Source: Hippasteria phrygiana
Lineage: Eukaryota; Echinodermata; Asteroidea; Valvatida; Goniasteridae
Assembly (NCBI GenBank): GCA_037893225.1
Contig: JAZGUH010000564.1
Location: 1,860,001-1,924,000 of the forward strand
Length of the DNA stretch: 64,000 nt
Direction of reading: 5' to 3'
Shown here: positions 46,922-61,200 of the stretch, piece after piece
Layout: every line of letters begins with the position of its first letter
How positions within the stretch are numbered: the first letter of the stretch is position 1
The notes under the pieces: generated by a model
The model's database searches: none
The model's input: the letters and a program-made list of their open reading frames with translations, nothing else
Told to the model about the DNA's origin: nothing
Made by a program: the position numbers and the translations under genes

Positions 46922-49900
46922 CCCCCCCCCAAAAAAAAGGGGAATTTTTTTTTTCCAGTCACTAAAACAGTCAACCTATCAACCATTTGCTTATTGCAAC
47001 CAACATTCAACAGAGATAATTTAATACATTGTGTACCTGCAATATATTATTGCTTTCTTTGCCTGTACTCCTTTTGTTCGTAGCTCATCGATGTATTCCA
47101 GTAGCCATTGGGGTTGTTCAATGTCATCTTCGCCCACCACCCGGGAACAGTATTTGAGGAAAATGTTTGGCCTACAAATGAAATAGAAAAGGAATACAGT
47201 ACTAGTGTGGGAAGTTACTTTCATGTCAAATTTCATAGTGTAGTTTCTGTAGTCATACATGCAATTTGAATGTAGCCGATATGTGTGACCTTGGTGACAC
47301 AAAGTTATTTTGTGATGTACATTGCTTGAACCAACATAATAGTATTTAAGTAGCTGTCTTTCTAACGAATTGAACTGTTTCACAGCTTGAAAATATGTAT
47401 CACTTCGGAGAATGATTTTGTGCTTAATTGAATTCTTATTTTAACACTTGAAACCAGTGTAAGTGAAAGGATCGGAGTATCTACATGGATATTTTCCTTG
47501 TATAAACCATAAGAGAAGGATGGCCTTGCCACAATCATTAAAATTCTGTGTCTTTTTCACTTTTGTGATAGACAGGGAAAAATACATTTTAAAATCTGTA
47601 CATGTGTACGTAGGGTTTAGAAAAACAGGGAAATTAACAGTTTATATAAAACCAAAAATACATACAACATGTATTTATATAAAAAGTCATCCACTTCTTC
47701 TGTAATGTATGCATGGTTACTGTGTTAGGTTTAAATATTGTCTCCACAAGCAGGTACGAGACAGTAACATACATGTAGCCTAACCTATCTGGACTTTGGG
47801 CTACAATTTCCATCATTGCTGGATCAAGGTGTAATGTTTGCAATACGTTTTGTCTCAGGGTCTTTGGCAAGGTAGCCGTCATAACAAGAGTAGGTACTTC
47901 ACCAACCATACTGCGAATTTGACCTACACGGCTGTAGGTTTCACGGAAATCATCACCCCTGGAAAAACAACAAACAAGTTTAGGTTCATTTTTTTAAATT
48001 TCTGTTGCCTTCTGTTTATTTCTGGATTTCTCTCCTTCCGAGGGGGTGGCTGTTTGCTGATTGTTGTATTACTTTAAGAGTACATCCTCCTGGACACATT
48101 AAAATGACTATCATGGCTGGAAGTGTTAAGACAGTATTGAAGTTTTAACTGTTTCTCTATATCATATATAGTTATATGTATTGCATGTATATTCATACGT
48201 TTATATTTATTTTCCCAATAAGAATGATAATCTCAAAGGAGAAATTCAAATGTCTGTGTAAATTTCTTTTTGACTGCTCTGTCACTTTATTTAAATTCAA
48301 ATTTGCCTTCTGATTCTGGTCAGTGCAAAGTATAAACATATTGCAAATGAGCAGTGAGCACATATTTTAGCATCTGCATGAGACAACATTGTTGTAAAGT
48401 ACTTCCATTTACCATTGAGCTATGCAGTGTGCCTCATCAAAAACAATAAGGCCAAGTGCTGCCTAAAATGGCCTTCACGCATCAGTTGCCTCCATGGCTG
48501 GTCTTCGGCCAGAATGGCTTCTGGTGAGTTGAATATTAAATTAACCCTGCCTTCCATGATAGCTGGAATGAGAATGTTCAGATTATTAGATCATTCATGG
48601 CAACCATTTCTTCGTCCTTAATAGATTCATATATAGGTAGTGTGGAAAATCATTTAGACATTTTCGGATTTGGGACTGTTAGGCTTAATATATGATGTGT
48701 ATACAAACATCCAAACATGCCAAAGGGGTACATGTTGTAAGCTTTTGGTTCATTTTATTCAGATACAAACAGAAGCCATAACACTGCAGAGTTGTGTTTT
48801 ATATTGAAGAGGATATGAAACTTAATATCTACTACACTAAAAGCAAAATGTGCAATACATAATCTGTAAACAGAAGTCAACCCTGTGCAACTGTGTACTA
48901 CACAGATACTATTTTAGTGTTATCAAGTGAATAATTTTTGATAGGATAATTCAAAGTGTTTTAAACATTTGTTTAGGATGATAGGCAAGATGTTAAGGAA
49001 CCTGCGTTGAATTTAGGAACCTTAAAATTGAGGGGGCTCTCTTTAGAGGCTGAACAATGAATAAACTTCATTTACACCTTACCCTTCTTGTTCTCTACTT
49101 TCATCTCTGATGGTGGTAAGATGCAGCCTGATGTGATGATTCCACTGCTGTCCCACCTTTTGACTTGATCCATCATGAGCGCCCTTAGAGGGGACACTAT
49201 TACGGCAATGTGAGGGCTGTCTTTGGGATGCAGCTGCGTGTATGAACATTTTTATTTATACCTCGTGAATCTATCATTAATGTTAACAAAAACCAGAAAA
49301 ACCACTGACAATAGGTGCATAATATTTATCAAATTGTAATATTTTGTTATTTCAACTAAAAATGTTTTAGGCATTTATTCAGTTTCCATTTGTGGTTGAT
49401 ATAAACATTTGTAATAAATAGCCACATTCTGTTGGTGATCATCGTTCCATATTTCCTAGCAGCAAAGTGTGAAACCATCAATTTACGAATTACACACTAA
49501 TTTTGGGATGTTCATGTATGCAGGAGAGACAAGTTTGCTAGGCCAAATAAGAGAAATTAGTTTCTCCTTCTCATGTGCACCTTTTCTTGGCTTTTTGGGG
49601 AATTGTTTATAGTATTACAAACAGAAATGCGAAAACATCAAAGTCATTTTTACACTTGCACTTTTCTCATGATTGCAATTTTTCTCTTCTGCATGAAGTC
49701 TATTATCATAAGACACGACACTTTATAATTCTGCGATACAAATACGTCAGTCCCCCAAAAAAACTTAGTTGTTTTTATATAATGTCTTATCTTGTTGAAA
49801 TTCCTAAACATGATGACACTCCAAATTAACCCTAACATTCCTGAATCCTCCAATTCTAGTATGACCTATGGAGTTAGGATGGGTGAATCAAGGGCGGATC

Positions 49901-52561
49901 CAGAACACAATTTCTTTTTGGGGGGGGGACCAACATTATTTTTTGGGCAATTTCTTTTTGGGGGGGGCAAAACAAAATGTTGGCCGAGTTTTGTGGGTGG
50001 GTGTACGCAGTTGCTGCCTTTTTGCACCGTCAGTTTAAAAAAGAAAGATTTTTTGGGGTGGGCATGACCCCCCCCCCCCCTGGATCCGCCCTTGGGGTGA
50101 ATGGAAAAATACCATATTCGTTTTTTTGTTTGTTTGTTTGTTGTTTTTTACTTGTAGGGCTCTACGCCTAAAGTTGCAAACCCTACAGGTCTTATTTTGC
50201 ATATGGGTAAGAACAAAACAAAGAGGTTAAATGGCGCAACCAACGGTGAGAAAGTGTTAGCCCCCCCCCCCCCCCCCAAGCACACCCAAGCCCAGCCCCC
50301 CCCCCCCCCCCCCCCCTGCCCCCTTGTAATTTGTTGTTCTAGACAAATTTTTCGAACCCCCCCCCCCCCCCTGCAAAAAATACTGGATCCGCCTTTGGGG
50401 TGGGGGAAAGAAATATGTAAGCATCTTTTGTAAAATAGGTTTTTTTGTTTTATTTTGGGTGTTTCTTTTGGGGGGGGGGGGGGGTGAGGGGTTGGGTAAT
50501 TGTGGTGGGTAGTTTCAGACGGGATTCAGTGTGGCCTAATAATTAGCTCAGTAGTCTTTGTATCGGGATGAGATGCACTAACCTTATCATGTATATGGTA
50601 TGGAGGCAAAAATTGTGCTTTTGTCAGATCCTGTTGGGAGGATAGCTAGCACATTCTTGTCCATTAGAAAGCCGATGGCCTCTTTCTGCGGTGGCCTTAA
50701 CTCATATCCCAGTTTTGAAACCAGGTCAGTAAGAATAGCTTCCATGCTTGGTTTATTTGTTGGATATAATGTGACAAATAGACTGTTGCAAGCAGAATGT
50801 GACTCAGGATGTCAAGTCTGATTTGTGAACTTTAATATCAACAAAATTTTGATTGAAAATGGTAAAGGCAGTTATATATATACATTTTTTTAATAAGGTA
50901 AGATATTTGTTAAAGTCCAAATTACCCAAGCTTGCTGATTGAAATATTTGTGTACAAACAACAACCTGGTAAAAAAAAGTTTGAAGTACAAGGATGTTAC
51001 ATGTACATTATTTTGTGTATTCCATTGTCACTTGGCTTTTGCAGGTTCTGATTGGGTATTCCTTCAATGTTTTTTTTTTTTGCTCAGGAAAAACAGTTTT
51101 TAACATTCAGTTAATTTCAGTCTACTACTAGTTAATCATAATGAACTTGACCATTTACAAAATCATTGTCCCATTTGAACGTTATTGCGCTGCGGCGCGG
51201 TGAGACAAGGTGACTGGAATCTACTCTAAACTGAGCACACTCTAAACTTATTTGGATTTTAAGTACATGTAGCATGAAACAGTCGTCAATCGGTGGAAAC
51301 AACGTCTGATGAATCGTGTGCACATGTGCCGAATGAAGCGATTGACCCCGACGTCATAGCGCGCAACAAGTCTGGTCCCTGCTGGATGGTAACGTCTCTC
51401 CAGCCGTAGTACAGTACAGCAATTTCTACGCTAAGGATTCGGGGCACCGCGCGGAGATCTTTCTGAATCGCTCGCAAACCAAAAAGGCCATACAGTAGTA
51501 TAGTAATCTCCGATCCCATGTCATTTAAAAAACCTCCCCAATTTTGCTGTAGGTACATACACCAAATTTTTTGAAAAGTTGAAATTCCAAAATCGTCTAA
51601 AAATCGCCCAAAAATATATCTAAATTTCTCTAAATTTTGCTGTATATCTATACAGCAAAATTAGTACAAAATCAACAAAATCAAAAACGAAAAAACACTT
51701 TTTTCGTTGTTCACGCAGATACTTTTCCCCCAAAATAACATAGCCTAAAAAAAATTTAAAAAAATTTAATTTTTTTTTTTAATATTATAGTTGTTACTAT
51801 AAAGATGGAAAACCAACCTTTGATTCACGGATACAATAGATGGAACAAAATAGCATTAAAAAAATATATCGATAAGTATAACTTATCTTTAGGAACACCA
51901 ACAGGGCGCCGTAATACGTATATCAGACGAGATTATATTTACGCTATAAAGAAAGAGGAAAACAAATTGAAAAATTTGAGAGTTCAAACTAAAGAAAGTC
52001 TAGCGCGAATCATACGCGATAAAAATATTCCAGTCACTTCTACGGGCAGAAATGGTCAAGCGCTGAAAAAAGATTACATCGAGGCTATAAAAAGATTTAA
52101 ATCTCCAAATATTTTTCGAGAATCAGACTTTCGAGAGACGAGAAGATTTTCGAACAGTTATAGAAATTGGGAAATTGTACCGAATCTGTTTATCGACGAT
52201 CCGGAACAATTTTACAACACCCACGCGTCGATGATCAAAAGAAAAATAACCGCCGAATTAAGAGAAATAAAAGCGATGAAAGTTCAGATCGCTATGAAAA
52301 TAAAATATAAGAAAAGTACATAGGATGGTGAGGCTGTAACATCGACTGCAACTCATTTTAGTCATCAAAATCGTGTTTTAAACGAGAGCGATATACAAAC
52401 AACGCTCAGACGACAACATGAAACGATATTATCTCAGATAGATAAATACACTAATAAAGGAAGCGGTTGGATCGTAGATAAGATAATTGCGTTTTACATC
52501 AACATAAACAGAGCTAACTCACTCGCGGGTGCTTCTTACGTAGAACTACCCGAATATATAA
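46917..52561. repeat. Array unit 4
   Basis: It shares the AAATTAACAG variant with unit 3 and has private changes near 50983 (TTTGAAGTAC) and 51570. Confidence 0.9.
47037..50745 (-). pseudogene. Helicase exons 1-5, unit 4
   Basis: Same exon set and lesions as unit 1, with no exon 6. Confidence 0.75.
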
Positions 52562-52566
52562 CTTAC
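51805..52566 (+). pseudogene. Virus-like gene fragment, unit 4
   Basis: Identical protein and nonsense codon (52321-52323), with the same extension into poly(C). Confidence 0.45.
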
Positions 52567-55500
52567 CCCCCCCCCCCCAAAAAAAGGGGAATTTTTTTTT
52601 TCCAGTCACTAAAACAGTCAACCTATCAACCATTTGCTTATTGCAACCAACATTCAACAGAGATAATTTAATACATTGTGTACCTGCAATATATTATTGC
52701 TTTCTTTGCCTGTACTCCTTTTGTTCGTAGCTCATCGATGTATTCCAGTAGCCATTGGGGTTGTTCAATGTCATCTTCGCCCACCACCCGGGAACAGTAT
52801 TTGAGGAAAATGTTTGGCCTACAAATGAAATAGAAAAGGAATACAGTACTAGTGTGGGAAGTTACTTTCATGTCAAATTTCATAGTGTAGTTTCTGTAGT
52901 CATACATGCAATTTGAATGTAGCCGATATGTGTGACCTTGGTGACACAAAGTTATTTTGTGATGTACATTGCTTGAACCAACATAATAGTATTTAAGTAG
53001 CTGTCTTTCTAACGAATTGAACTGTTTCACAGCTTGAAAATATGTATCACTTCGGAGAATGATTTTGTGCTTAATTGAATTCTTATTTTAACACTTGAAA
53101 CCAGTGTAAGTGAAAGGATCGGAGTATCTACATGGATATTTTCCTTGTATAAACCATAAGAGAAGGATGGCCTTGCCACAATCATTAAAATTCTGTGTCT
53201 TTTTCACTTTTGTGATAGACAGGAAAAAATACATTTTAAAATCTGTACATGTGTACGTAGGGTTTAGAAAAACAGGGAAATGAACAGTTTATATAAAACC
53301 AAAAATACATACAACATGTATTTATATAAAAAGTCATCCACTTCTTCTGTAATGTATGCATGGTTACTGTGTTAGGTTTAAATATTGTCTCCACAAGCAG
53401 GTACGAGACAGTAACATACATGTAGCCTAACCTATCTGGACTTTGGGCTACAATTTCCATCATTGCTGGATCAAGGTGTAATGTTTGCAATACGTTTTGT
53501 CTCAGGGTCTTTGGCAAGGTAGCCGTCATAACAAGAGTAGGTACTTCACCAACCATACTGCGAATTTGACCTACACGGCTGTAGGTTTCACGGAAATCAT
53601 CACCCCTGGAAAAACAACAAACAAGTTTAGGTTCATTTTTTTAAATTTCTGTTGCCTTCTGTTTATTTCTGGATTTCTCTCCTTCCGAGGGGGTGGCTGT
53701 TTGCTGATTGTTGTATTACTTTAAGAGTACATCCTCCTGGACACATTAAAATGACTATCATGGCTGGAAGTGTTAAGACAGTATTGAAGTTTTAACTGTT
53801 TCTCTATATCATATATAGTTATATGTATTGCATGTATATTCATACGTTTATATTTATTTTCCCAATAAGAATGATAATCTCAAAGGAGAAATTCAAATGT
53901 CTGTGTAAATTTCTTTTTGACTGCTCTGTCACTTTATTTAAATTCAAATTTGCCTTCTGATTCTGGTCAGTGCAAAGTATAAACATATTGCAAATGAGCA
54001 GTGAGCACATATTTTAGCATCTGCATGAGACAACATTGTTGTAAAGTACTTCCATTTACCATTGAGCTATGCAGTGTGCCTCATCAAAACAATAAGGCCA
54101 AGTGCTGCCTAAAATGGCCTTCACGCATCAGTTGCCTCCATGGCTGGTCTTCGGCCAGAATGGCTTCTGGTGAGTTGAATATTAAATTAACCCTGCCTTC
54201 CATGATAGCTGGAATGAGAATGTTCAGATTATTAGATCATTCATGGCAACCATTTCTTCGTCCTTAATAGATTCATATATAGGTAGTGTGGAAAATCATT
54301 TAGACATTTTCGGATTTGGGACTGTTAGGCTTAATATATGATGTGTATACAAACATCCAAACATGCCAAAGGGGTACATGTTGTAAGCTTTTGGTTAATT
54401 TTATTCAGATACAAACAGAAGCCATAACACTGCAGAGTTGTGTTTTATATTGAAGAGGATATGAAACTTAATATCTACTACACTAAAAGCAAAATGTGCA
54501 ATACATAATCTGTAAACAGAAGTCAACCCTGTGCAACTGTGTACTACACAGATACTATTTTAGTGTTATCAAGTGAATAATTTTTGATAGGATAATTCAA
54601 AGTGTTTTAAACATTTGTTTAGGATGATAGGCAAGATGTTAAGGAACCTGCGTTGAATTTAGGAACCTTAAAATTGAGGGGGCTCTCTTTAGAGGCTGAA
54701 CAATGAATAAACTTCATTTACACCTTACCCTTCTTGTTCTCTACTTTCATCTCTGATGGTGGTAAGATGCAGCCTGATGTGATGATTCCACTGCTGTCCC
54801 ACCTTTTGACTTGATCCATCATGAGCGCCCTTAGAGGGGACACTATTACGGCAATGTGAGGGCTGTCTTTGGGATGCAGCTGCGTGTATGAACATTTTTA
54901 TTTATACCTCGTGAATCTATCATTAATGTTAACAAAAACCAGAAAAACCACTGACAATAGGTGCATAATATTTATCAAATTGTAATATTTTGTTATTTCA
55001 ACTAAAAATGTTTTAGGCATTTATTCAGTTTCCATTTGTGGTTGATATAAACATTTGTAATAAATAGCCACATTCTGTTGGTGATCATCGTTCCATATTT
55101 CCTAGCAGCAAAGTGTGAAACCATCAATTTACGAATTACACACTAATTTTGGGATGTTCATGTATGCAGGAGAGACAAGTTTGCTAGGCCAAATAAGAGA
55201 AATTAGTTTCTCCTTCTCATGTGCACCTTTTCTTGGCTTTTTGGGGAATTGTTTATAGTATTACAAACAGAAATGCGAAAACATCAAAGTCATTTTTACA
55301 CTTGCACTTTTCTCATGATTGCAATTTTTCTCTTCTGCATGAAGTCTATTATCATAAGACACGACACTTTATAATTCTGCGATACAAATACGTCAGTCCC
55401 CCAAAAAAACTTAGTTGTTTTTATATAATGTCTTATCTTGTTGAAATTCCTAAACATGATGACACTCCAAATTAACCCTAACATTCCTGAATCCTCCAAT

Positions 55501-58202
55501 TCTAGTATGACCTATGGAGTTAGGATGGGTGAATCAAGGGCGGATCCAGAACACAATTTCTTTTTGGGGGGGGACCAACATTATTTTTTGGGCAATTTCT
55601 TTTTGGGGGGGGCAAAACAAAATGTTGGCCGAGTTTTGTGGGTGGGTGTACGCAGTTGCTGCCTTTTTGCACCGTCAGTTTAAAAAAGAAAGATTTTTTG
55701 GGGGGGGCATGACCCCCCCCCCCCCCCCCCCTGGATCCGCCCTTGGGGTGAATGGAAAAATACCATATTCGTTTTTTTGTTTGTTTGTTTGTTGTTTTTT
55801 ACTTGTAGGGCTCTACGTCTAAAGTTGCAAACCCTACAGGTCTTATTTTGCATATGGGTAAGAACAAAACAAAGAGGTTAAATGGCGCAACCAACGGTGA
55901 GAAAGTGTTAGCCCCCCCCCCCCCCCCCAAGCACACCCAAGCCCAGCCCCCCCCCCCTGCCCCCTTGTAATTTGTTGTTCTAGACAAATTTTTCGAACCC
56001 CCCCCCCCCTGCAAAAAATACTGGATCCGCCTTTGGGGTGGGGGAAAGAAATATGTAAGCATCTTTTGTAAAATAGGTTTTTTTGTTTTATTTTGGGTGT
56101 TTCTTTTTTGGGGGGGGGGGGGGGGTGAGGGGTTGGGTAATTGTGGTGGGTAGTTTCAGACGGGATTCAGTGTGGCCTAATAATTAGCTCAGTAGTCTTT
56201 GTATCGGGATGAGATGCACTAACCTTATCATGTATATGGTATGGAGGCAAAAATTGTGCTTTTGTCAGATCCTGTTGGGAGGATAGCTAGCACATTCTTG
56301 TCCATTAGAAAGCCGATGGCCTCTTTCTGCGGTGGCCTTAACTCATATCCCAGTTTTGAAACCAGGTCAGTAAGAATAGCTTCCATGCTTGGTTTATTTG
56401 TTGGATATAATGTGACAAATAGACTGTTGCAAGCAGAATGTGACTCAGGATGTCAAGTCTGATTTGTGAACTTTAATATCAACAAAATTTTGATTGAAAA
56501 TGGTAAAGGCAGTTATATATATACATTTTTTTAATAAGGTAAGATATTTGTTAAAGTCCAAATTACCCAAGCTTGCTGATTGAAATATTTGTGTACAAAC
56601 AACAACCTGGTAAAAAAAAGTTTGGAGTACAAGGATGTTACATGTACATTATTTTGTGTATTCCATTGTCACTTGGCTTTTGCAGGTTCTGATTGGGTAT
56701 TCCTTCAATGTTTTTTTTTTTTGCTCAGGAAAAACAGTTTTTAACATTCAGTTAATTTCAGTCTACTACTAGTTAATCATAATGAACTTGACCATTTACA
56801 AAATCATTGTCCCATTTGAACGTTATTGCGCTGCGGCGCGGTGAGACAAGGTGACTGGAATCTACTCTAAACTGAGCACACTCTAAACTTATTTGGATTT
56901 TAAGTACATGTAGCATGAAACAGTCGTCAATCGGTGGAAACAACGTCTGATGAATCGTGTGCACATGTGCCGAATGAAGCGATTGACCCCGACGTCATAG
57001 CGCGCAACAAGTCTGGTCCCTGCTGGATGGTAACGTCTCTCCAGCCGTAGTACAGTACAGCAATTTCTACGCTAAGGATTCGGGGCACCGCGCGGAGATC
57101 TTTCTGAATCGCTCGCAAACCAAAAAGGCCATACAGTAGTATAGTAATCTCCGATCCCATGTCATTTAAAAAACCTCCCCAATTTTGCTGTAGGTACATA
57201 CACCAAATTTTTAGAAAAGTTGAAATTCCAAAATCGTCTAAAAATCGCCCAAAAATATATCTAAATTTCTCTAAATTTTGCTGTATATCTATACAGCAAA
57301 ATTAGTACAAAATCAACAAAATCAAAAACGAAAAAACACTTTTTTCGTTGTTCACGCAGATACTTTTCCCCCAAAATAACATAGCCTAAAAAAAATTTAA
57401 AAAAATTTAATTTTTTTTTTTAATGTTATAGTTGTTACTATAAAGATGGAAAACCAACCTTTGATTCACGGATACAATAGATGGAACAAAATAGCATTAA
57501 AAAAATATATCGATAAGTATAACTTATCTTTAGGAACACCAACAGGGCGCCGTAATACGTATATCAGACGAGATTATATTTACGCTATAAAGAAAGAGGA
57601 AAACAAATTGAAAAATTTGAGAGTTCAAACTAAAGAAAGTCTAGCGCGAATCATACGCGATAAAAATATTCCAGTCACTTCTACGGGCAGAAATGGTCAA
57701 GCGCTGAAAAAAGATTACATCGAGGCTATAAAAAGATTTAAATCTCCAAATATTTTTCGAGAATCAGACTTTCGAGAGACGAGAAGATTTTCGAACAGTT
57801 ATAGAAATTGGGAAATTGTACCGAATCTGTTTATCGACGATCCGGAACAATTTTACAACACCCACGCGTCGATGATCAAAAGAAAAATAACCGCCGAATT
57901 AAGAGAAATAAAAGCGATGAAAGTTCAGATCGCTATGAAAATAAAATATAAGAAAAGTACATAGGATGGTGAGGCTGTAACATCGACTGCAACTCATTTT
58001 AGTCATCAAAATCGTGTTTTAAACGAGAGCGATATACAAACAACGCTCAGACGACAACATGAAACGATATTATCTCAGATAGATAAATACACTAATAAAG
58101 GAAGCGGTTGGATCGTAGATAAGATAATTGCGTTTTACATCAACATAAACAGAGCTAACTCACTCGCGGGTGCTTCTTACGTAGAACTACCCGAATATAT
58201 AA
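52562..58202. repeat. Array unit 5
   Basis: Private variants: one A fewer near 54088 (inside exon 3), TTGGTTAATTT near 54395 and TACGTCTAAAG near 55815. Confidence 0.9.
52684..56386 (-). pseudogene. Helicase exons 1-5, unit 5
   Basis: It has the common lesions plus one further base lost in the T-run of the DEAH exon (149 nt instead of 150), so that exon is shifted by a different amount. No exon 6. Confidence 0.75.
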
Positions 58203-58207
58203 CTTAC
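57446..58207 (+). pseudogene. Virus-like gene fragment, unit 5
   Basis: Identical protein and nonsense codon (57962-57964). Upstream it reads TAATGTTATAG where the others have TAATATTATAG. Confidence 0.45.
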
Positions 58208-61200
58208 CCCCCCCCCCCAAAAAAGGGGAATTTTTTTTTTCCAGTCACTAAAACAGTCAACCTATCAACCATTTGCTTATTGCAACCAACATTCAACAGA
58301 GATAATTTAATACATTGTGTACCTGCAATATATTATTGCTTTCTTTGCCTGTACTCCTTTTGTTCGTAGCTCATCGATGTATTCCAGTAGCCATTGGGGT
58401 TGTTCAATGTCATCTTCGCCCACCACCCGGGAACAGTATTTGAGGAAAATGTTTGGCCTACAAATGAAATAGAAAAGGAATACAGTACTAGTGTGGGAAG
58501 TTACTTTCATGTCAAATTTCATAGTGTAGTTTCTGTAGTCATACATGCAATTTGAATGTAGCCGATATGTGTGACCTTGGTGACACAAAGTTATTTTGTG
58601 ATGTACATTGCTTGAACCAACATAATAGTATTTAAGTAGCTGTCTTTCTAACGAATTGAACTGTTTCACAGCTTGAAAATATGTATCACTTCGGAGAATG
58701 ATTTTGTGCTTAATTTAATTCTTATTTTAACACTTGAAACCAGTGTAAGTGAAAGGATCGGAGTATCTACATGGATATTTTCCTTGTATAAACCATAAGA
58801 GAAGGATGGCCTTGCCACAATCATTAAAATTCTGTGTCTTTTTCACTTTTGTGATAGACAGGAAAAAATACATTTTAACATCTGTACATGTGTACGTAGG
58901 GTTTAGAAAAACAGGGAAATGAACAGTTTATATAAAACCAAAAATACATACAACATGTATTTATATAAAAAGTCATCCACTTCTTCTGTAATGTATGCAT
59001 GGTTACTGTGTTAGGTTTAAATATTGTCTCCACAAGCAGGTACGAGACAGTAACATACATGTAGCCTAACCTATCTGGACTTTGGGCTACAATTTCCATC
59101 ATTGCTGGATCAAGGTGTAATGTTTGCAATACGTTTTGTCTCAGGGTCTTTGGCAAGGTAGCCGTCATAACAAGAGTAGGTACTTCACCAACCATACTGC
59201 GAATTTGACCTACACGGCTGTAGGTTTCACGGAAATCATCACCCCTGGAAAAACAACAAACAAGTTTAGGTTCATTTTTTTTTATTTCTGTTGCCTTCTG
59301 TTTATTTCTGGATTTCTCTCCTTCCGAGGGGGTGGCTGTTTGCTGATTGTTGTATTACTTTAAGAGTACATCCTCCTGGACACATTAAAATGACTATCAT
59401 GGCTGGAAGTGTTAAGACAGTATTGAAGTTTTAACTGTTTCTCTATATCATATATAGTTATATGTATTGCATGTATATTCATACGTTTATATTTATTTTC
59501 CCAATAAGAATGATAATCTCAAAGGAGAAATTCAAATGTCTGTGTAAATTTCTTTTTGACTGCTCTGTCACTTTATTTAAATTCAAATTTGCCTTCTGAT
59601 TCTGGTCAGTGCAAAGTATAAACATATTGCAAATGAGCAGTGAGCACATATTTTAGCATCTGCATGAGACAACATTGTTGTAAAGTACTTCCATTTACCA
59701 TTGAGCTATGCAGTGTGCCTCATCAAAAACAATAAGGCCAAGTGCTGCCTAAAATGGCCTTCACGCATCAGTTGCCTCCATGGCTGGTCTTCGGCCAGAA
59801 TGGCTTCTGGTGAGTTGAATATTAAATTAACCCTGCCTTCCATGATAGCTGGAATGAGAATGTTCAGATTATTAGATCATTCATGGCAACCATTTCTTCG
59901 TCCTTAATAGATTCATATATAGGTAGTGTGGAAAATCATTTAGACATTTTCGGATTTGGGACTGTTAGGCTTAATATATGATGTGTATACAAACATCCAA
60001 ACATGCCAAAGGGGTACATGTTGTAAGCTTTTGGTTCATTTTATTCAGATACAAACAGAAGCCATAACACTGCAGAGTTGTGTTTTATATTGAAGAGGAT
60101 ATGAAACTTAATATCTACTACACTAAAAGCAAAATGTGCAATACATAATCTGTAAACAGAAGTCAACCCTGTGCAACTGTGTACTACACAGATACTATTT
60201 TAGTGTTATCAAGTGAATAATTTTTGATAGGATAATTCAAAGTGTTTTAAACATTTGTTTAGGATGATAGGCAAGATGTTAAGGAACCTGCGTTGAATTT
60301 AGGAACCTTAAAATTGAGGGGGCTCTCTTTAGAGGCTGAACAATGAATAAACTTCATTTACACCTTACCCTTCTTGTTCTCTACTTTCATCTCTGATGGT
60401 GGTAAGATGCAGCCTGATGTGATGATTCCACTGCTGTCCCACCTTTTGACTTGATCCATCATGAGCGCCCTTAGAGGGGACACTATTACGGCAATGTGAG
60501 GGCTGTCTTTGGGATGCAGCTGCGTGTATGAACATTTTTATTTATACCTCGTGAATCTATCATTAATGTTAACAAAAACCAGAAAAACCACTGACAATAG
60601 GTGCATAATATTTATCAAATTGTAATATTTTGTTATTTCAACTAAAAATGTTTTAGGCATTTATTCAGTTTCCATTTGTGGTTGATATAAACATTTGTAA
60701 TAAATAGCCACATTCTGTTGGTGATCATCGTTCCATATTTCCTAGCAGCAAAGTGTGAAACCATCAATTTACGAATTACACACTAATTTTGGGATGTTCA
60801 TGTATGCAGGAGAGACAAGTTTGCTAGGCCAAATAAGAGAAATTAGTTTCTCCTTCTCATGTGCACCTTTTCTTGGCTTTTTGGGGAATTGTTTATAGTA
60901 TTACAAACAGAAATGCGAAAACATCAAAGTCATTTTTACACTTGCACTTTTCTCATGATTGCAATTTTTCTCTTCTGCATGAAGTCTATTATCATAAGAC
61001 ACGACACTTTATAATTCTGCGATACAAATACGTCAGTCCCCCAAAAAAAACTTAGTTGTTTTTATATAATGTCTTATCTTGTTGAAATTCCTAAACATGA
61101 TGACACTCCAAATTAACCCTAACATTCCTGAATCCTCCAATTCTAGTATGACCTATGGAGTTAGGATGGGTGAATCAAGGGCGGATCCAGAACACAATTT